Source: a virus. From it: a stretch of 48,938 nt of DNA. The first letter of the stretch is position 1, and each line of letters begins with the position of its first letter. Positions 17,452-26,131 of the stretch are shown one piece after another. A program made the translations under genes and the position numbers. Where the stretch lies: IMG/VR virus record IMGVR_UViG_3300046009_004579, positions 1 through 48,938 of that record. The stretch is one strand, 5' to 3'. Under the pieces are notes generated by a model. The model did no database searches and was not told where the DNA came from. It saw only the letters and a list, made by a program, of their open reading frames with translations.

Positions 17452-18745
17452 GTTTTACTTTGAAAACATAGATTCTTATGGAAGAACTTTGCCAAATAAT
17501 TTATCTAAAAAAGAATTAGAAGAATATAACTCTCTATGCTCTGAAGAATATAATTGGAATTCACATATAGAAAGTGGAAGAACCCAAAAATTAATTAATA
17601 CATTTTATAGTTGGTTATCAGATAATAATGCAGTTGCAAAAAATATCAACGATTCAAATTTAGTATATTTGTGTGAATCATATACTCCCCCCGCATATTA
17701 TAAAAATTTATTCATAGAAAATTTAAGCACGGAAGTATATAATAAAATTAAAAACGGAGAAATTATTGTTATTTTTAGTTGGTTTAGTGAACCATTATAT
17801 GATTCGGATTTTAATGAAAACATAGAAAAAATTTGTGAAGAAAATAATTTTGATGTTAATAAATTTTTTGTTTTTACTAGTGGAAATAATATAAAAAATA
17901 CCTCGAAAATTAAACACATATCCGACCATTTCTTTCTAAAAAATTCAGCTGAGTTTTTAAAATATTTTTTACAAAATAAAATTTTCAAACCAAATACATT
18001 TGATTATGTTTGTGAAATTGTTAATCAAAATATATTTCAACAAAAAAAAGAAAAACATTTTTTATGTTTAAATAGAAGTGCAGATAGACCACATAGATTT
18101 GGATTAGGAATGTTTATTGAAAAACATAATCTATGGGATAAAGGTGAATTTACTTTTTTATTATGTGACAAGAAAAAAGAAGATGATGAACTTGTTGAAG
18201 CATTTAGTTGTGAAACATTGAAAGAATATACTGAATATAAGGATTCTTTTTATAATAAATTACCAATGGAAATTGACACTAAATTTTTAATGAAAGGTAA
18301 TGAACTTTTTAACTTTGGAACATCCAGAATTTATTACAAACCAATATATGAAAAAACTGCAATCAATATTGTAACAGAAACCACATTTACAAAAAATAAA
18401 GTTTTTATATCAGAAAAAACATTTCATCCAATAATTAACTTACAACCATTTATAATGTTTGCATCAAACGGACAATTACAAGAACTTCGTAATTTAGGAT
18501 TTAAAACCTATGGCCATATAATTGATGAAAGTTATGATGATGAAGAAAATAATCACATAAGATTTAAAATGGTATGTGATGAAATATTAAGATTATCAGA
18601 AATGTCTATTGATGAAATAAATAAATTATTTTTATCCTGTAAAGATATATGTATTTATAATAGAAATCATTTATTAAGTTTTACAAAATATGATGTTTTC
18701 AAAAATAGTTTAGAAAAATTAAATAAAATTTGTTATGGAATTTAA
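17423..18745 (+). CDS. Putative glycosyltransferase, paralogue of the gene at 26124
   Basis: This 440-residue protein has a variable N-terminal half and a conserved C-terminal part: FLCLNRSADRPHR (near residue 212), VTETTFTKNKVFISEKTFHPII (~313-334), then LGFKTYGHIIDESYDD (~355-370). The SEKTFHPI segment resembles the donor-binding SEKxxxA motif of exostosin/GT10-type enzymes. The same motif order occurs in the 491-residue protein at 26124. It overlaps the previous gene by 29 bp. I infer a glycosyltransferase; the sugar is unknown and the assignment rests on this motif string. Confidence 0.55.
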   Translation: MELESGLPFKFYFENIDSYGRTLPNNLSKKELEEYNSLCSEEYNWNSHIESGRTQKLINTFYSWLSDNNAVAKNINDSNLVYLCESYTPPAYYKNLFIENLSTEVYNKIKNGEIIVIFSWFSEPLYDSDFNENIEKICEENNFDVNKFFVFTSGNNIKNTSKIKHISDHFFLKNSAEFLKYFLQNKIFKPNTFDYVCEIVNQNIFQQKKEKHFLCLNRSADRPHRFGLGMFIEKHNLWDKGEFTFLLCDKKKEDDELVEAFSCETLKEYTEYKDSFYNKLPMEIDTKFLMKGNELFNFGTSRIYYKPIYEKTAINIVTETTFTKNKVFISEKTFHPIINLQPFIMFASNGQLQELRNLGFKTYGHIIDESYDDEENNHIRFKMVCDEILRLSEMSIDEINKLFLSCKDICIYNRNHLLSFTKYDVFKNSLEKLNKICYGI

Positions 18746-19736
18746 AGGAAAAAAAGTTATTATAACCGGTGCAAACGGTTTAGTTGGATTACCAACAGTT
18801 AAAAAGTGTTTAGATGAAGGTGCTGAAACAGTATATGCAGTAGACCTTAGAATTGGAGACAATCTTAAATTTTTACAAACAATGTATGGTGCCAATAAAT
18901 TGGCATTGGTTACAACTGACCTAACATATCTTTCTCATTGTGAAAATTTATTTAAACAAGAAAAAATAGATATCGTTCTACACATAGCAGGTGTTAAAGG
19001 TTCACCAGCAAGGTCATCAACTCAACCTGCAGATTATTTATTCCCAATGTTGATGTTTAATACAAATATGATTAAAGCATCATTTGAAGCAAAAGTAGAT
19101 TGGTTCGTGTATCTTTCATCGGTTGGAGTTTATAACCCATCAGAGATAATGAATGAAGAAGACATTTGGTCACAAGAAGAAACTTGGGCATCAACTCCAT
19201 CTCGTTTAGATTGGCATCCAGGTTGGACAAAAAGAATGGGTGAATTAACTTTAGATTCTTTAAGAGTTCAATATGGTTGGAAAAACTATACAGTTATTAG
19301 ACCTTCAAACATCTATGGTGTAAATGACAACTTTGCAGAAGATGCAACTGTTATTAGTTCCAACATTTGGAAATTATTTAATGTAGAAGGTGACGACATG
19401 GTATGTTGGGGTAATGGTTCTTCTCGTAGAGACTTTGTATTTGGTGACGATGTTGCACAAGCTGCAATTGATGTAGTTAAAAAAGAAGTTAGTGATATTA
19501 TTAATTTTGGATGTGCAGAAGCAGTAACTATTAAAGAAACAATTGAAACCATTGTTGAATGTTACACGGAACTTACGGGAAAAACTAAAAATATTGTTTG
19601 GGATGAAACAAAAACAAACGGAGACCCAATCAGATGTTTAGGTTCTAAAAAACAAAAACAATATGGCATTCTCCCACAAACCACATTGAAAGATGGTCTT
19701 ATGAAATCCATTAAAGAGTATAAGAGTAGATTATAA
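18735..19736 (+). CDS. GDP-fucose-synthase-like SDR with altered catalytic Tyr
   Basis: The 333-residue protein has ITGANGLVG (Gly12/15/18 of GxxGxxG) and a segment AGVKGSPARSSTQPADYLF (85-103) that closely resembles the substrate loop of GDP-L-fucose synthases. It also has VRPSNIYG-like and SRRDFVFGDDVA motifs typical of extended SDRs. The expected Tyr of YxxxK is not there: the Lys166 context reads HPGWTKRMGE, with Pro at the Tyr position and Trp two residues before Lys. The protein might use a different proton donor, or be a non-reducing family member. It lies between a glycosyltransferase and an SGNH gene, overlapping both. Confidence 0.78.
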   Translation: MEFKGKKVIITGANGLVGLPTVKKCLDEGAETVYAVDLRIGDNLKFLQTMYGANKLALVTTDLTYLSHCENLFKQEKIDIVLHIAGVKGSPARSSTQPADYLFPMLMFNTNMIKASFEAKVDWFVYLSSVGVYNPSEIMNEEDIWSQEETWASTPSRLDWHPGWTKRMGELTLDSLRVQYGWKNYTVIRPSNIYGVNDNFAEDATVISSNIWKLFNVEGDDMVCWGNGSSRRDFVFGDDVAQAAIDVVKKEVSDIINFGCAEAVTIKETIETIVECYTELTGKTKNIVWDETKTNGDPIRCLGSKKQKQYGILPQTTLKDGLMKSIKEYKSRL

Positions 19737-20758
19737 TGAAACATTTAATAACTGCAGGATGTTCATTTACAAGTTTAATTAAACCAAATGTAGATTTTTG
19801 TGTTGAAATGGAAATACCCATAAGAGATAAAAATGTAAATATGTGGACTTGGGTTGATTGGATTAGATATTATAATTCAAATGAATATATTGTGTATAAT
19901 TATGGATGTCCAACAAATGATAATACAACAATTGTAGAAAGTACATTATATGGTATTAATAAATTAATAAAACAAAATATTAATCCAAATGATATTGAAG
20001 TTGTAATTCAGTGGTCATGTGCTACTAGAAATTCATTTTTTATTCCTAATGGATTTGTTGATAGAGATAAATTAAAAAGAGAACATTTAAATGATTTTAT
20101 TTCTGAAAAAAAATATAATTTTGAAAAAGGATTTAAGTACCTATCAGGAGGATATAATAAAACACCACAACCTGATGAATTAAATGATGTTTCTTTTGGT
20201 TATCTTGCCAATCAATTTTCACATGAAGAACGAATAATTAGTTGGTTAAAAAACATTATTCTAATTTCTTCTTTTTGCAAAAATTTAGGAATTAAATATA
20301 AATTCTTTCAACTTAATAATAATATTTCATCTTTTTTTTATACATCGTATAAAGAAATGAATAAAGTAGAAAAAAGAAATTCAGAACCAGGAATACCTCC
20401 ATCTGCAGAATTTTTAAAAACAAAAGAAATACAATATACTTGGGAAGATGGTATGTTTTTAGATAATCCATATATAAATTATTTATTAGATTTAATTGAT
20501 TTAAAAAATGATTTTTGGTTTTATGAAAGAGAAAATCATCATAAATTTGGTGGTTCTTTAGAATGGACAATTGATATGTGGGAAGATAATTTAAAAAATG
20601 ATAGTGAATTTGATTTATCAAATGTAATATACTATGAATTGGAAGGCATGACAGAAAAAGAACAAAAAGACTATTTTAAAAAAACAACATATGGCCACCC
20701 ATCATCTTTGATGTGGAGAAAATTTTATTTAGAAGTTATAAAACCTAAATTTTTATGA
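19736..20758 (+). CDS. SGNH-like protein (2 of 4), tandem paralogue A
   Basis: The 340-residue protein begins KHLITAGCSFTSLIKPN, with GCSFT in the block I position, and has a central VVIQWSCATRNSFF (near 84-97) reminiscent of a block II/III strand. Near the C-terminus is HHKFGGSLEWTI, offering a candidate catalytic His. The next gene is its tandem paralogue: both share QWS..R.S.F, DFWFYE and HKFGG..EW strings. The family resembles SGNH proteins often seen in T4-like phages. Asp-His spacing is less standard than in the two smaller copies at 16085 and 24142. Function is inferred as acyl-ester chemistry on a sugar. Confidence 0.6.
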   Translation: MKHLITAGCSFTSLIKPNVDFCVEMEIPIRDKNVNMWTWVDWIRYYNSNEYIVYNYGCPTNDNTTIVESTLYGINKLIKQNINPNDIEVVIQWSCATRNSFFIPNGFVDRDKLKREHLNDFISEKKYNFEKGFKYLSGGYNKTPQPDELNDVSFGYLANQFSHEERIISWLKNIILISSFCKNLGIKYKFFQLNNNISSFFYTSYKEMNKVEKRNSEPGIPPSAEFLKTKEIQYTWEDGMFLDNPYINYLLDLIDLKNDFWFYERENHHKFGGSLEWTIDMWEDNLKNDSEFDLSNVIYYELEGMTEKEQKDYFKKTTYGHPSSLMWRKFYLEVIKPKFL

Positions 20759-21855
20759 AACACTTAATTTGTAATGGTTGTTCATTTACAAGAGCGGGAA
20801 GATTGAATATAGATGTTACGGATGATAATTTCCTAACAGAAGATAATACATCATCATATTCATCAACAAATTCAAATGAATTTTATTATTATCCACATCA
20901 AATTCAATTATTACATCCTGAAATAAAAGTTATTAATTTAGGAAATGTTACAAACGACAATCAAGTAATAGCTAGAAATATTATTTATAAAATTGAAAAA
21001 TTAAAAAAAGAAGGATTTTCTACAAAAGATATTTCCGTAATTGTCCAATGGTCATCTTTTTATAGAAACTCATATTTTGTATCTCCATCAAAAATACAAG
21101 AAAATAAAAAATTAAAATTACCACAACATAGAAAAAGATGGGATGATGATTATGCACATATAAATGATTTTGCTGAAGGAAAAAATGAAGTTGGTGAAAA
21201 TGGATATTATTTTTTATCTGGTAATTTTGGAATGGAACATGTTAAAAATCCTATGAAAGATTTTGCACATTTATATTTGGGACATTTGCATTCATACGAA
21301 GAACGTTCGTTAATATTTTTAGAAACAATTATGATGTTACAATTGTATTTAAAATCCAATGGTATTAAATACAAAATGTTTAATATAGCCAATAATTTTT
21401 CAGATACATATGTTTATAATTCTAATAAGGGTTCCGGATTTCCAATATTTAAACCAGAAAATTCTAAGAATAATGAAATGTATGAAATTATAAAAAATAA
21501 ACACATACCAAATACTTGGAATGATAAAATGGAATATTTTAATAATCCTTATTTAAATTACTATTGGAATATTATTGATTGGAATGATTTTTGGTTTTAT
21601 GAAGAGGATGGATTACATAAATTTGGTGGTGTGACTGAATGGGCTATTAGAAATTTTGATATAAATGACCCTATAAGAGATTTGAACTATAAAAACACTC
21701 TATTTTTAGAACAAGAATTAAAAAACGGAAAAGAATATACGGAAGATAATTTGATAGATATTTATCAACAAGGTATGTGCCCATTGGGCCATGTATCGGC
21801 TAGAATGAATAAAATATTTGTAGAAAACATTATATCAAAATGGGAACTTTATTAA
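20755..21855 (+). CDS. SGNH-like protein (3 of 4), tandem paralogue B
   Basis: The 366-residue protein opens KHLICNGCSFTRAG and shares with the preceding gene the strings VIVQWSSFYRNSYF (~93-106), DFWFYEEDGLHKFGGVTEW, and a closing GH.S..M segment. This indicates a tandem duplication followed by strong divergence. The GCSFT motif supplies the candidate nucleophile and the HKFGG segment a candidate His. It overlaps the previous gene by ATGA and the following oxygenase by 16 bp. Substrate is unknown. Confidence 0.6.
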   Translation: MKHLICNGCSFTRAGRLNIDVTDDNFLTEDNTSSYSSTNSNEFYYYPHQIQLLHPEIKVINLGNVTNDNQVIARNIIYKIEKLKKEGFSTKDISVIVQWSSFYRNSYFVSPSKIQENKKLKLPQHRKRWDDDYAHINDFAEGKNEVGENGYYFLSGNFGMEHVKNPMKDFAHLYLGHLHSYEERSLIFLETIMMLQLYLKSNGIKYKMFNIANNFSDTYVYNSNKGSGFPIFKPENSKNNEMYEIIKNKHIPNTWNDKMEYFNNPYLNYYWNIIDWNDFWFYEEDGLHKFGGVTEWAIRNFDINDPIRDLNYKNTLFLEQELKNGKEYTEDNLIDIYQQGMCPLGHVSARMNKIFVENIISKWELY

Positions 21856-22499
21856 AAGAAAATTTATTTGAAAATGGATTTATTTCTTTTAAATTAAAAG
21901 ATTTTGATGAAAATTTATATAATAAATTAAAAGTTTTATTTCCTATCGGAACATTAAAACCAGAGATGTTTGATAATTTAAAACACTCAATAATATCTGC
22001 AGAACATAATTATCCAAATCATTTATTAATGGGAAAACCATTTATTGAATTGGATAAAATAAAATATGATATTATAGAAAAATATGAATATACATGTGAC
22101 CAACTTTGGTACTTTGGTTGGCCATATGATGCAAAAGCAGAAAAAACACCATTTACGGAAATAATAAAACCTTTGTTTAAATATTTTTATGATGAAGAAT
22201 GTGAGGGTGCAAGTTCACAAGTTACAATGTATAATGATGGTTGTTATTTAAAAAATCACACCGATGGAAATGGTGGTTATACGGGAGATAGACATTGTGC
22301 AATATTAATTTATTTATCAAACGAATATGAAAAGGGAAAAGGTGGAGAAATGGTATTGAGCAAAAACAAAACAGATGAAGTATGGGTAGAACCAATATAT
22401 GGTAATGTTGCTATATTTGATTTTACAAAACATGACATTTGGCATAGAGTAGAAAAAATAATCGGATATAACAGATATTGTTTTATTAATTTTTGTTAA
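21840..22499 (+). CDS. 2OG-Fe(II) oxygenase (prolyl-4-hydroxylase-like)
   Basis: This 219-residue protein has the full double-stranded beta-helix ligand set: HTD (His140, Asp142) and a distal His202 (DIWHRVEK) to bind iron, then Arg212 (NRYCFINF) to bind 2-oxoglutarate. The SSQVTMYNDGCYLKNHTDG stretch is typical of prolyl-4-hydroxylase-like enzymes. It could hydroxylate a protein side chain or a sugar. The next gene carries the same domain at its N-terminus, so the cassette contains two neighbouring oxygenases. The start at 21840 overlaps the upstream gene by 16 bp. Confidence 0.85.
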   Translation: MGTLLKENLFENGFISFKLKDFDENLYNKLKVLFPIGTLKPEMFDNLKHSIISAEHNYPNHLLMGKPFIELDKIKYDIIEKYEYTCDQLWYFGWPYDAKAEKTPFTEIIKPLFKYFYDEECEGASSQVTMYNDGCYLKNHTDGNGGYTGDRHCAILIYLSNEYEKGKGGEMVLSKNKTDEVWVEPIYGNVAIFDFTKHDIWHRVEKIIGYNRYCFINFC

Positions 22500-22528
22500 T
22501 TTCAAAAAAAATCATTATATTGTATAGT

Positions 22529-24142
22529 ATGAAAAAAGAAGCATTTAAAACGTTTGTCATATCAGATGAACACAAAGAAGTCATAAGTAAATTAATAAAT
22601 TCTCCTTTAGAAATTAAAGGGATGAGAGCAGCGTTGGAACACATTGGTAACCCACCAGTACAACTACCAGATACATTTGAAAAGACAAACGAAAATTTTA
22701 ATGATTTTAAAAAAGAAATTTTAGAAAAAAATAATAATGTATATCAAATGTGGTATACATTAAATAAACCAACAGGAATGGATAATGCTGTAAAGAATCT
22801 TTTGAAAGATATTTTTACAGAAAATTATCCTGAAGTAACAGAACCAGTTGAAATAATGTGGGATTTTACTATGTTTGATGAAGGATGTTATATAAAAGAA
22901 CATTTGGATGGCAGAGACCCAAAAAGAATAGCTGGTATATTAATTTATCTTAATGAAAATTACGATGAATCTAATGGTGGTTTATTAAAAGTTATTCACC
23001 CTGATACAAATGAAGAAAGTTATGTTATTCCAGAATTTGGAAATACAATTTTAGTAGATTATACAGAAAACGAAGTATCACATGAAGTTACCGAAGTTAA
23101 AAAAGGAAAAAGATTAGCAATTTGCGCATTTATACACAAAATAAATTTTATGGACAAAACAAAAAAAGTATTAGTTACGGGAGCAAGTGGATTTATAGGT
23201 TCACAATTAGTAAAAACATTATTAGATAAAGGATATGTGGATATTAGAACCACTTCTTTTGGTAGAGATTTGCCAAAGTCTCTAACTGAATATACTCAAT
23301 TGGAACACTATAAAGGTGATTTAAGAGATGCAGAATTTTGTGAAAAAGTGAGTAAAGATGTAGATGTTGTATTTCATTTAGCAGCAAACACATCCAACGC
23401 ATTAGATACTAAATTTAATCCATTATTACATGTTACTCCAAATGTGGAAATGAATGTAAACTTAATGGAACAAAGTTGGAGAAATGGTGTTAAAAAATTT
23501 ATGTTTATATCATCTAATACAACTTATCCTGATATGGGAGATAAATTTTGTAAAGAAAATTTAGATATACATGGAACACCATTACTTCCAATATATAAAG
23601 CAGTTGGTGGTATGAAAAGATATGGTGAAATGTTATGTGATTTCTTTTCTAATCAAATTCACAACCCAATGCAATGTATAATTATTAGACCTTCAAACGC
23701 ATTTGGCCCTAATGATAAATTTGATTTTGAAAAATGCCACGTTACACCTGCAAATATCCGTAAGGTAGCAGATGGATTGAATCCAATTCCATTATGGGGT
23801 GACGGAACTGAAATAAGAGATTTATTACATGTTGAAGATATGGCTGAAGGGTTTTTATGGGTTGCTGAAAAATGTGCAAGATATGATATCGTAAATGTTT
23901 GTTATGGTGAAGGATTTAGTGTTAATCAAGTATTAGGGTGGTTACAAGAGATGGAAGGAAATACAAATCCAATAGAACATACAAATAATAAAGCTCCTAT
24001 GATTCCTGTTCGTTTATTATCATCTGAAAAAATAAACAAAATGGGTTGGAAACCAAAGAGAGATTTAAAACAAGCTCTTAAAGAAACTATGGATTGGTAT
24101 AAAGAAAATAAACATTTATATAATCCAAATTCAAAACCATAA
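22529..24142 (+). CDS. Fusion of 2OG-Fe(II) oxygenase and NAD-dependent epimerase-like SDR
   Basis: A single 537-residue chain joins two enzymes. Residues ~1-205 form a 2OG-Fe(II) oxygenase with HLD (His125, Asp127), distal His185 (VSHEV) and Arg195 (KRLAICAF). Residues ~208-537 form an extended SDR with VTGASGFIG (Gly218/221/224), HLAANTSNA and RPSNAFGP motifs. The reading frame continues across the junction with no stop; the SDR part begins at an internal MDKTKK, which could also serve as an internal start. The SDR Lys363 (GGMKRYGE) has Val, not Tyr, four residues earlier; the nearest Tyr is 356. I use the ATG at 22529; the frame extends to a TTG at 22493 inside the previous gene. The fusion suggests oxidation and sugar modification in one pathway. 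Confidence 0.85.
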   Translation: MKKEAFKTFVISDEHKEVISKLINSPLEIKGMRAALEHIGNPPVQLPDTFEKTNENFNDFKKEILEKNNNVYQMWYTLNKPTGMDNAVKNLLKDIFTENYPEVTEPVEIMWDFTMFDEGCYIKEHLDGRDPKRIAGILIYLNENYDESNGGLLKVIHPDTNEESYVIPEFGNTILVDYTENEVSHEVTEVKKGKRLAICAFIHKINFMDKTKKVLVTGASGFIGSQLVKTLLDKGYVDIRTTSFGRDLPKSLTEYTQLEHYKGDLRDAEFCEKVSKDVDVVFHLAANTSNALDTKFNPLLHVTPNVEMNVNLMEQSWRNGVKKFMFISSNTTYPDMGDKFCKENLDIHGTPLLPIYKAVGGMKRYGEMLCDFFSNQIHNPMQCIIIRPSNAFGPNDKFDFEKCHVTPANIRKVADGLNPIPLWGDGTEIRDLLHVEDMAEGFLWVAEKCARYDIVNVCYGEGFSVNQVLGWLQEMEGNTNPIEHTNNKAPMIPVRLLSSEKINKMGWKPKRDLKQALKETMDWYKENKHLYNPNSKP

Positions 24143-24957
24143 TGAAAAATATAGTATTTGGTGGATGTTCATTAACATGGGGCCAAAGTTTATGGTATGA
24201 AGGTAATTTTCCAAATGATAAACACCCTAGAGATGGATTTTTTTACGAACCAGAAATTTGTAAAGAATGTTATGAATATATGTTTGAGTATAGATGGCCA
24301 CGACAAATATCTAAATATTTTAATAAAGAAGAAAAAGTTAATGCATTAAATGGTGGAAATAATATGGGAATCAAAACATTTATAAAACAAAGTATAGATG
24401 AAAATACCCTATTAGTTGTATTTCAAACCACTCAATTTACAAGATATCCACAATATGTAGATTATCAGGTAGAAAGAATTGAAGAATTTGTATTAGAAAC
24501 CGAAAAAAAAGGAATACCTGTTAGATTTATTCATTGGATGTGGCCTGATATAACTGATGAAGAAATGAAAATATTTTTAGATAATAAAAAATATGATGTA
24601 GATGCAAATAGATTAAAATTTCCTCCTGGTGGAAAAAGTGCCGAAAATAATAAAGTAGAAGTTCCAAAAATTAAATTTCAATTACCACCATATGATGGAA
24701 ATTTATTAACATCTAAAATTGTAAGAGACAGAACAATTTATATTTTAGATAAATTTAATTTTTCAGATATTGTTGAATGGGATTATGGAAAAAACGGAAA
24801 TGATTTAAATAAAAAATATACAATAGCTGGTAAATTTGGTGTAGATAATGCAAAGGCTCCAGATACACATTTTAATATGGAAGGCCACAATTTAATAGCA
24901 AATGAAGTAATTAAACATTTAGAAAAAGAAATCAAAGAAGGAACACTTAAATTATAA
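24142..24957 (+). CDS. SGNH/GDSL-hydrolase-like protein (4 of 4)
   Basis: The 271-residue protein starts NIVFGGCSLTWGQSLW (block I with Ser) and ends with APDTHFNMEGHNLIANEVI, a clear D-x-H...GH block V as in SGNH enzymes. An internal LLVVFQTTQFTRYP resembles the central strand of the other copies. It overlaps the fusion gene's stop (TAATG) and is followed after 5 bp by the Pyr-domain ThDP gene. It is closest in layout to the copy at 16085, which is likewise immediately followed by a ThDP-subunit gene. The parallel placement is discussed as a finding. Confidence 0.68.
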   Translation: MKNIVFGGCSLTWGQSLWYEGNFPNDKHPRDGFFYEPEICKECYEYMFEYRWPRQISKYFNKEEKVNALNGGNNMGIKTFIKQSIDENTLLVVFQTTQFTRYPQYVDYQVERIEEFVLETEKKGIPVRFIHWMWPDITDEEMKIFLDNKKYDVDANRLKFPPGGKSAENNKVEVPKIKFQLPPYDGNLLTSKIVRDRTIYILDKFNFSDIVEWDYGKNGNDLNKKYTIAGKFGVDNAKAPDTHFNMEGHNLIANEVIKHLEKEIKEGTLKL

Positions 24958-24962
24958 AATAT

Positions 24963-25502
24963 ATGAATACACCACAATTTTCTCCATATAAAGATGCATT
25001 AACAAATGCAATGACGGAATTGGCAAAATTAAATGATACAATTTTTATAGGTCAACAAATAGTTTATGCGGGAAATCCTATGAGCACAACATTGGGTGAA
25101 GTGCCAAAAGAAAAGATGATTGAAGTACCTGTTATGGAAGAAACTCAAATGGGTATGACTTTGGGATTGGCCATAACCGGAAAACAAGTTATAAGTTTTT
25201 ACCCACGTTGGGATTTTATAGTATCAGCTGCAAATCAATTAATAAATCATGTTGATAAATTTGAAGTAATGACAGGTAAAAAATTAAATATTATAATTCG
25301 TCTGGGAAAAGGTTCAGATAAACCATTAGACCCTGGACATCAACATAAAGGAAACTACATAGATGAATTTAAATCTTTATGTAAAAATATTGAATTTCAC
25401 GATTTAAAAACACCTACCGATATCGAATTGGCCTACAAATATGTAACCAAAGAAGGTGGCGTTCATGTACTTGTAGAATATCCTGAATTATATTATAGTT
25501 AA
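24963..25502 (+). CDS. Thiamine-diphosphate enzyme, E1-beta-like (Pyr-domain) subunit
   Basis: The 179-residue protein corresponds to the pyrimidine-binding domain of E1 beta/transketolase. Evidence is VMEETQMGMTLGLAITG (58-73, with the ThDP-activating Glu60), then SFYPRWDFIVSAANQLINHVDKF (78-100), a strong match to the conserved beta-subunit strand where F..R.DF...A.NQ..N is typical. E1 beta is usually about 325 residues because it also has a C-terminal transketolase domain; this copy lacks it entirely. The complementary PP-domain subunit is at 16813, some 7.5 kb upstream. Both are of minimal length, which suggests a small two-chain enzyme. Confidence 0.72.
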   Translation: MNTPQFSPYKDALTNAMTELAKLNDTIFIGQQIVYAGNPMSTTLGEVPKEKMIEVPVMEETQMGMTLGLAITGKQVISFYPRWDFIVSAANQLINHVDKFEVMTGKKLNIIIRLGKGSDKPLDPGHQHKGNYIDEFKSLCKNIEFHDLKTPTDIELAYKYVTKEGGVHVLVEYPELYYS

Positions 25503-26131
25503 TGAAAGAATTAATTTTAGATAATGGTAAAATCATATATGATGAAATATATGATGGTGGTGGAAGTATATTTGGAATAAATGCTTTAAAAGATGAACGT
25601 GTTATAAATGTTATAAAAAAAGGCAATATATTGGAAATGTGTTCTGGACCTGGATTCATGGGATTTTTTTTAAATTTACAAGGATTTGCAAACCAATTAG
25701 TTTTATCCGATATTAATGAATCACATGGTTTTTATATTAGAGAAACCATTTTACAAAATAATTTAATGAATACTAAATTTATCCAATCGGATGGATTTAA
25801 ATCATTTGAAATTCATACTATGTTTGATACAATTATTATGAATGCACCACATTATTCATCTCCAAGAGAAGGTGGATATGTTAGTAAAGAAGAAGAACTT
25901 ATTTGTTTAGACCAAGATTTACAATTTCATAAACATTTTTTGAAATATGCAAAAAATTATCTAAAAAAAGATGGAGTTATTGTGTTGATTGGAAATATGG
26001 GTGGTATTCAACCACAACAAATAATTGATGTAGCAGGGGATGGATATATATGTAATGTAATATCTTGTGAAAGATATGGGTGGATTAGAGATTCTAGATT
26101 TTATGTTTTAGAAATAAAATTAAATGGATAA
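25502..26131 (+). CDS. SAM-dependent methyltransferase (RsmC/PrmC-like fold)
   Basis: This 209-residue protein has a SAM-binding loop ILEMCSGPGFMGF (43-55) and a later NAPHY (~118-122), close to the NPPY motif of N-methyltransferases of the RsmC/PrmC group. The C-terminal LKKDGVIVLIGNMGG is a typical strand-turn of the fold. NPPY-type enzymes methylate amide or exocyclic nitrogens of protein, rRNA or DNA, so this one could act on an amino sugar, a protein or nucleic acid. The gene starts within TAATG of the ThDP gene and overlaps the next gene by 8 bp. Confidence 0.75.
   Translation: MKELILDNGKIIYDEIYDGGGSIFGINALKDERVINVIKKGNILEMCSGPGFMGFFLNLQGFANQLVLSDINESHGFYIRETILQNNLMNTKFIQSDGFKSFEIHTMFDTIIMNAPHYSSPREGGYVSKEEELICLDQDLQFHKHFLKYAKNYLKKDGVIVLIGNMGGIQPQQIIDVAGDGYICNVISCERYGWIRDSRFYVLEIKLNG

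Noticed and set aside
20313-20621. 102-residue minus-strand frame within an SGNH-like gene
   Set aside because: Lacks a motif and overlaps a gene supported by paralogy with its neighbour.
22493-22528. TTG start giving 12 extra residues to the oxygenase-epimerase fusion
   Set aside because: The start codon is TTG, lies inside the previous gene's end, and a good ATG follows at 22529 with promoter-like sequence ahead of it.
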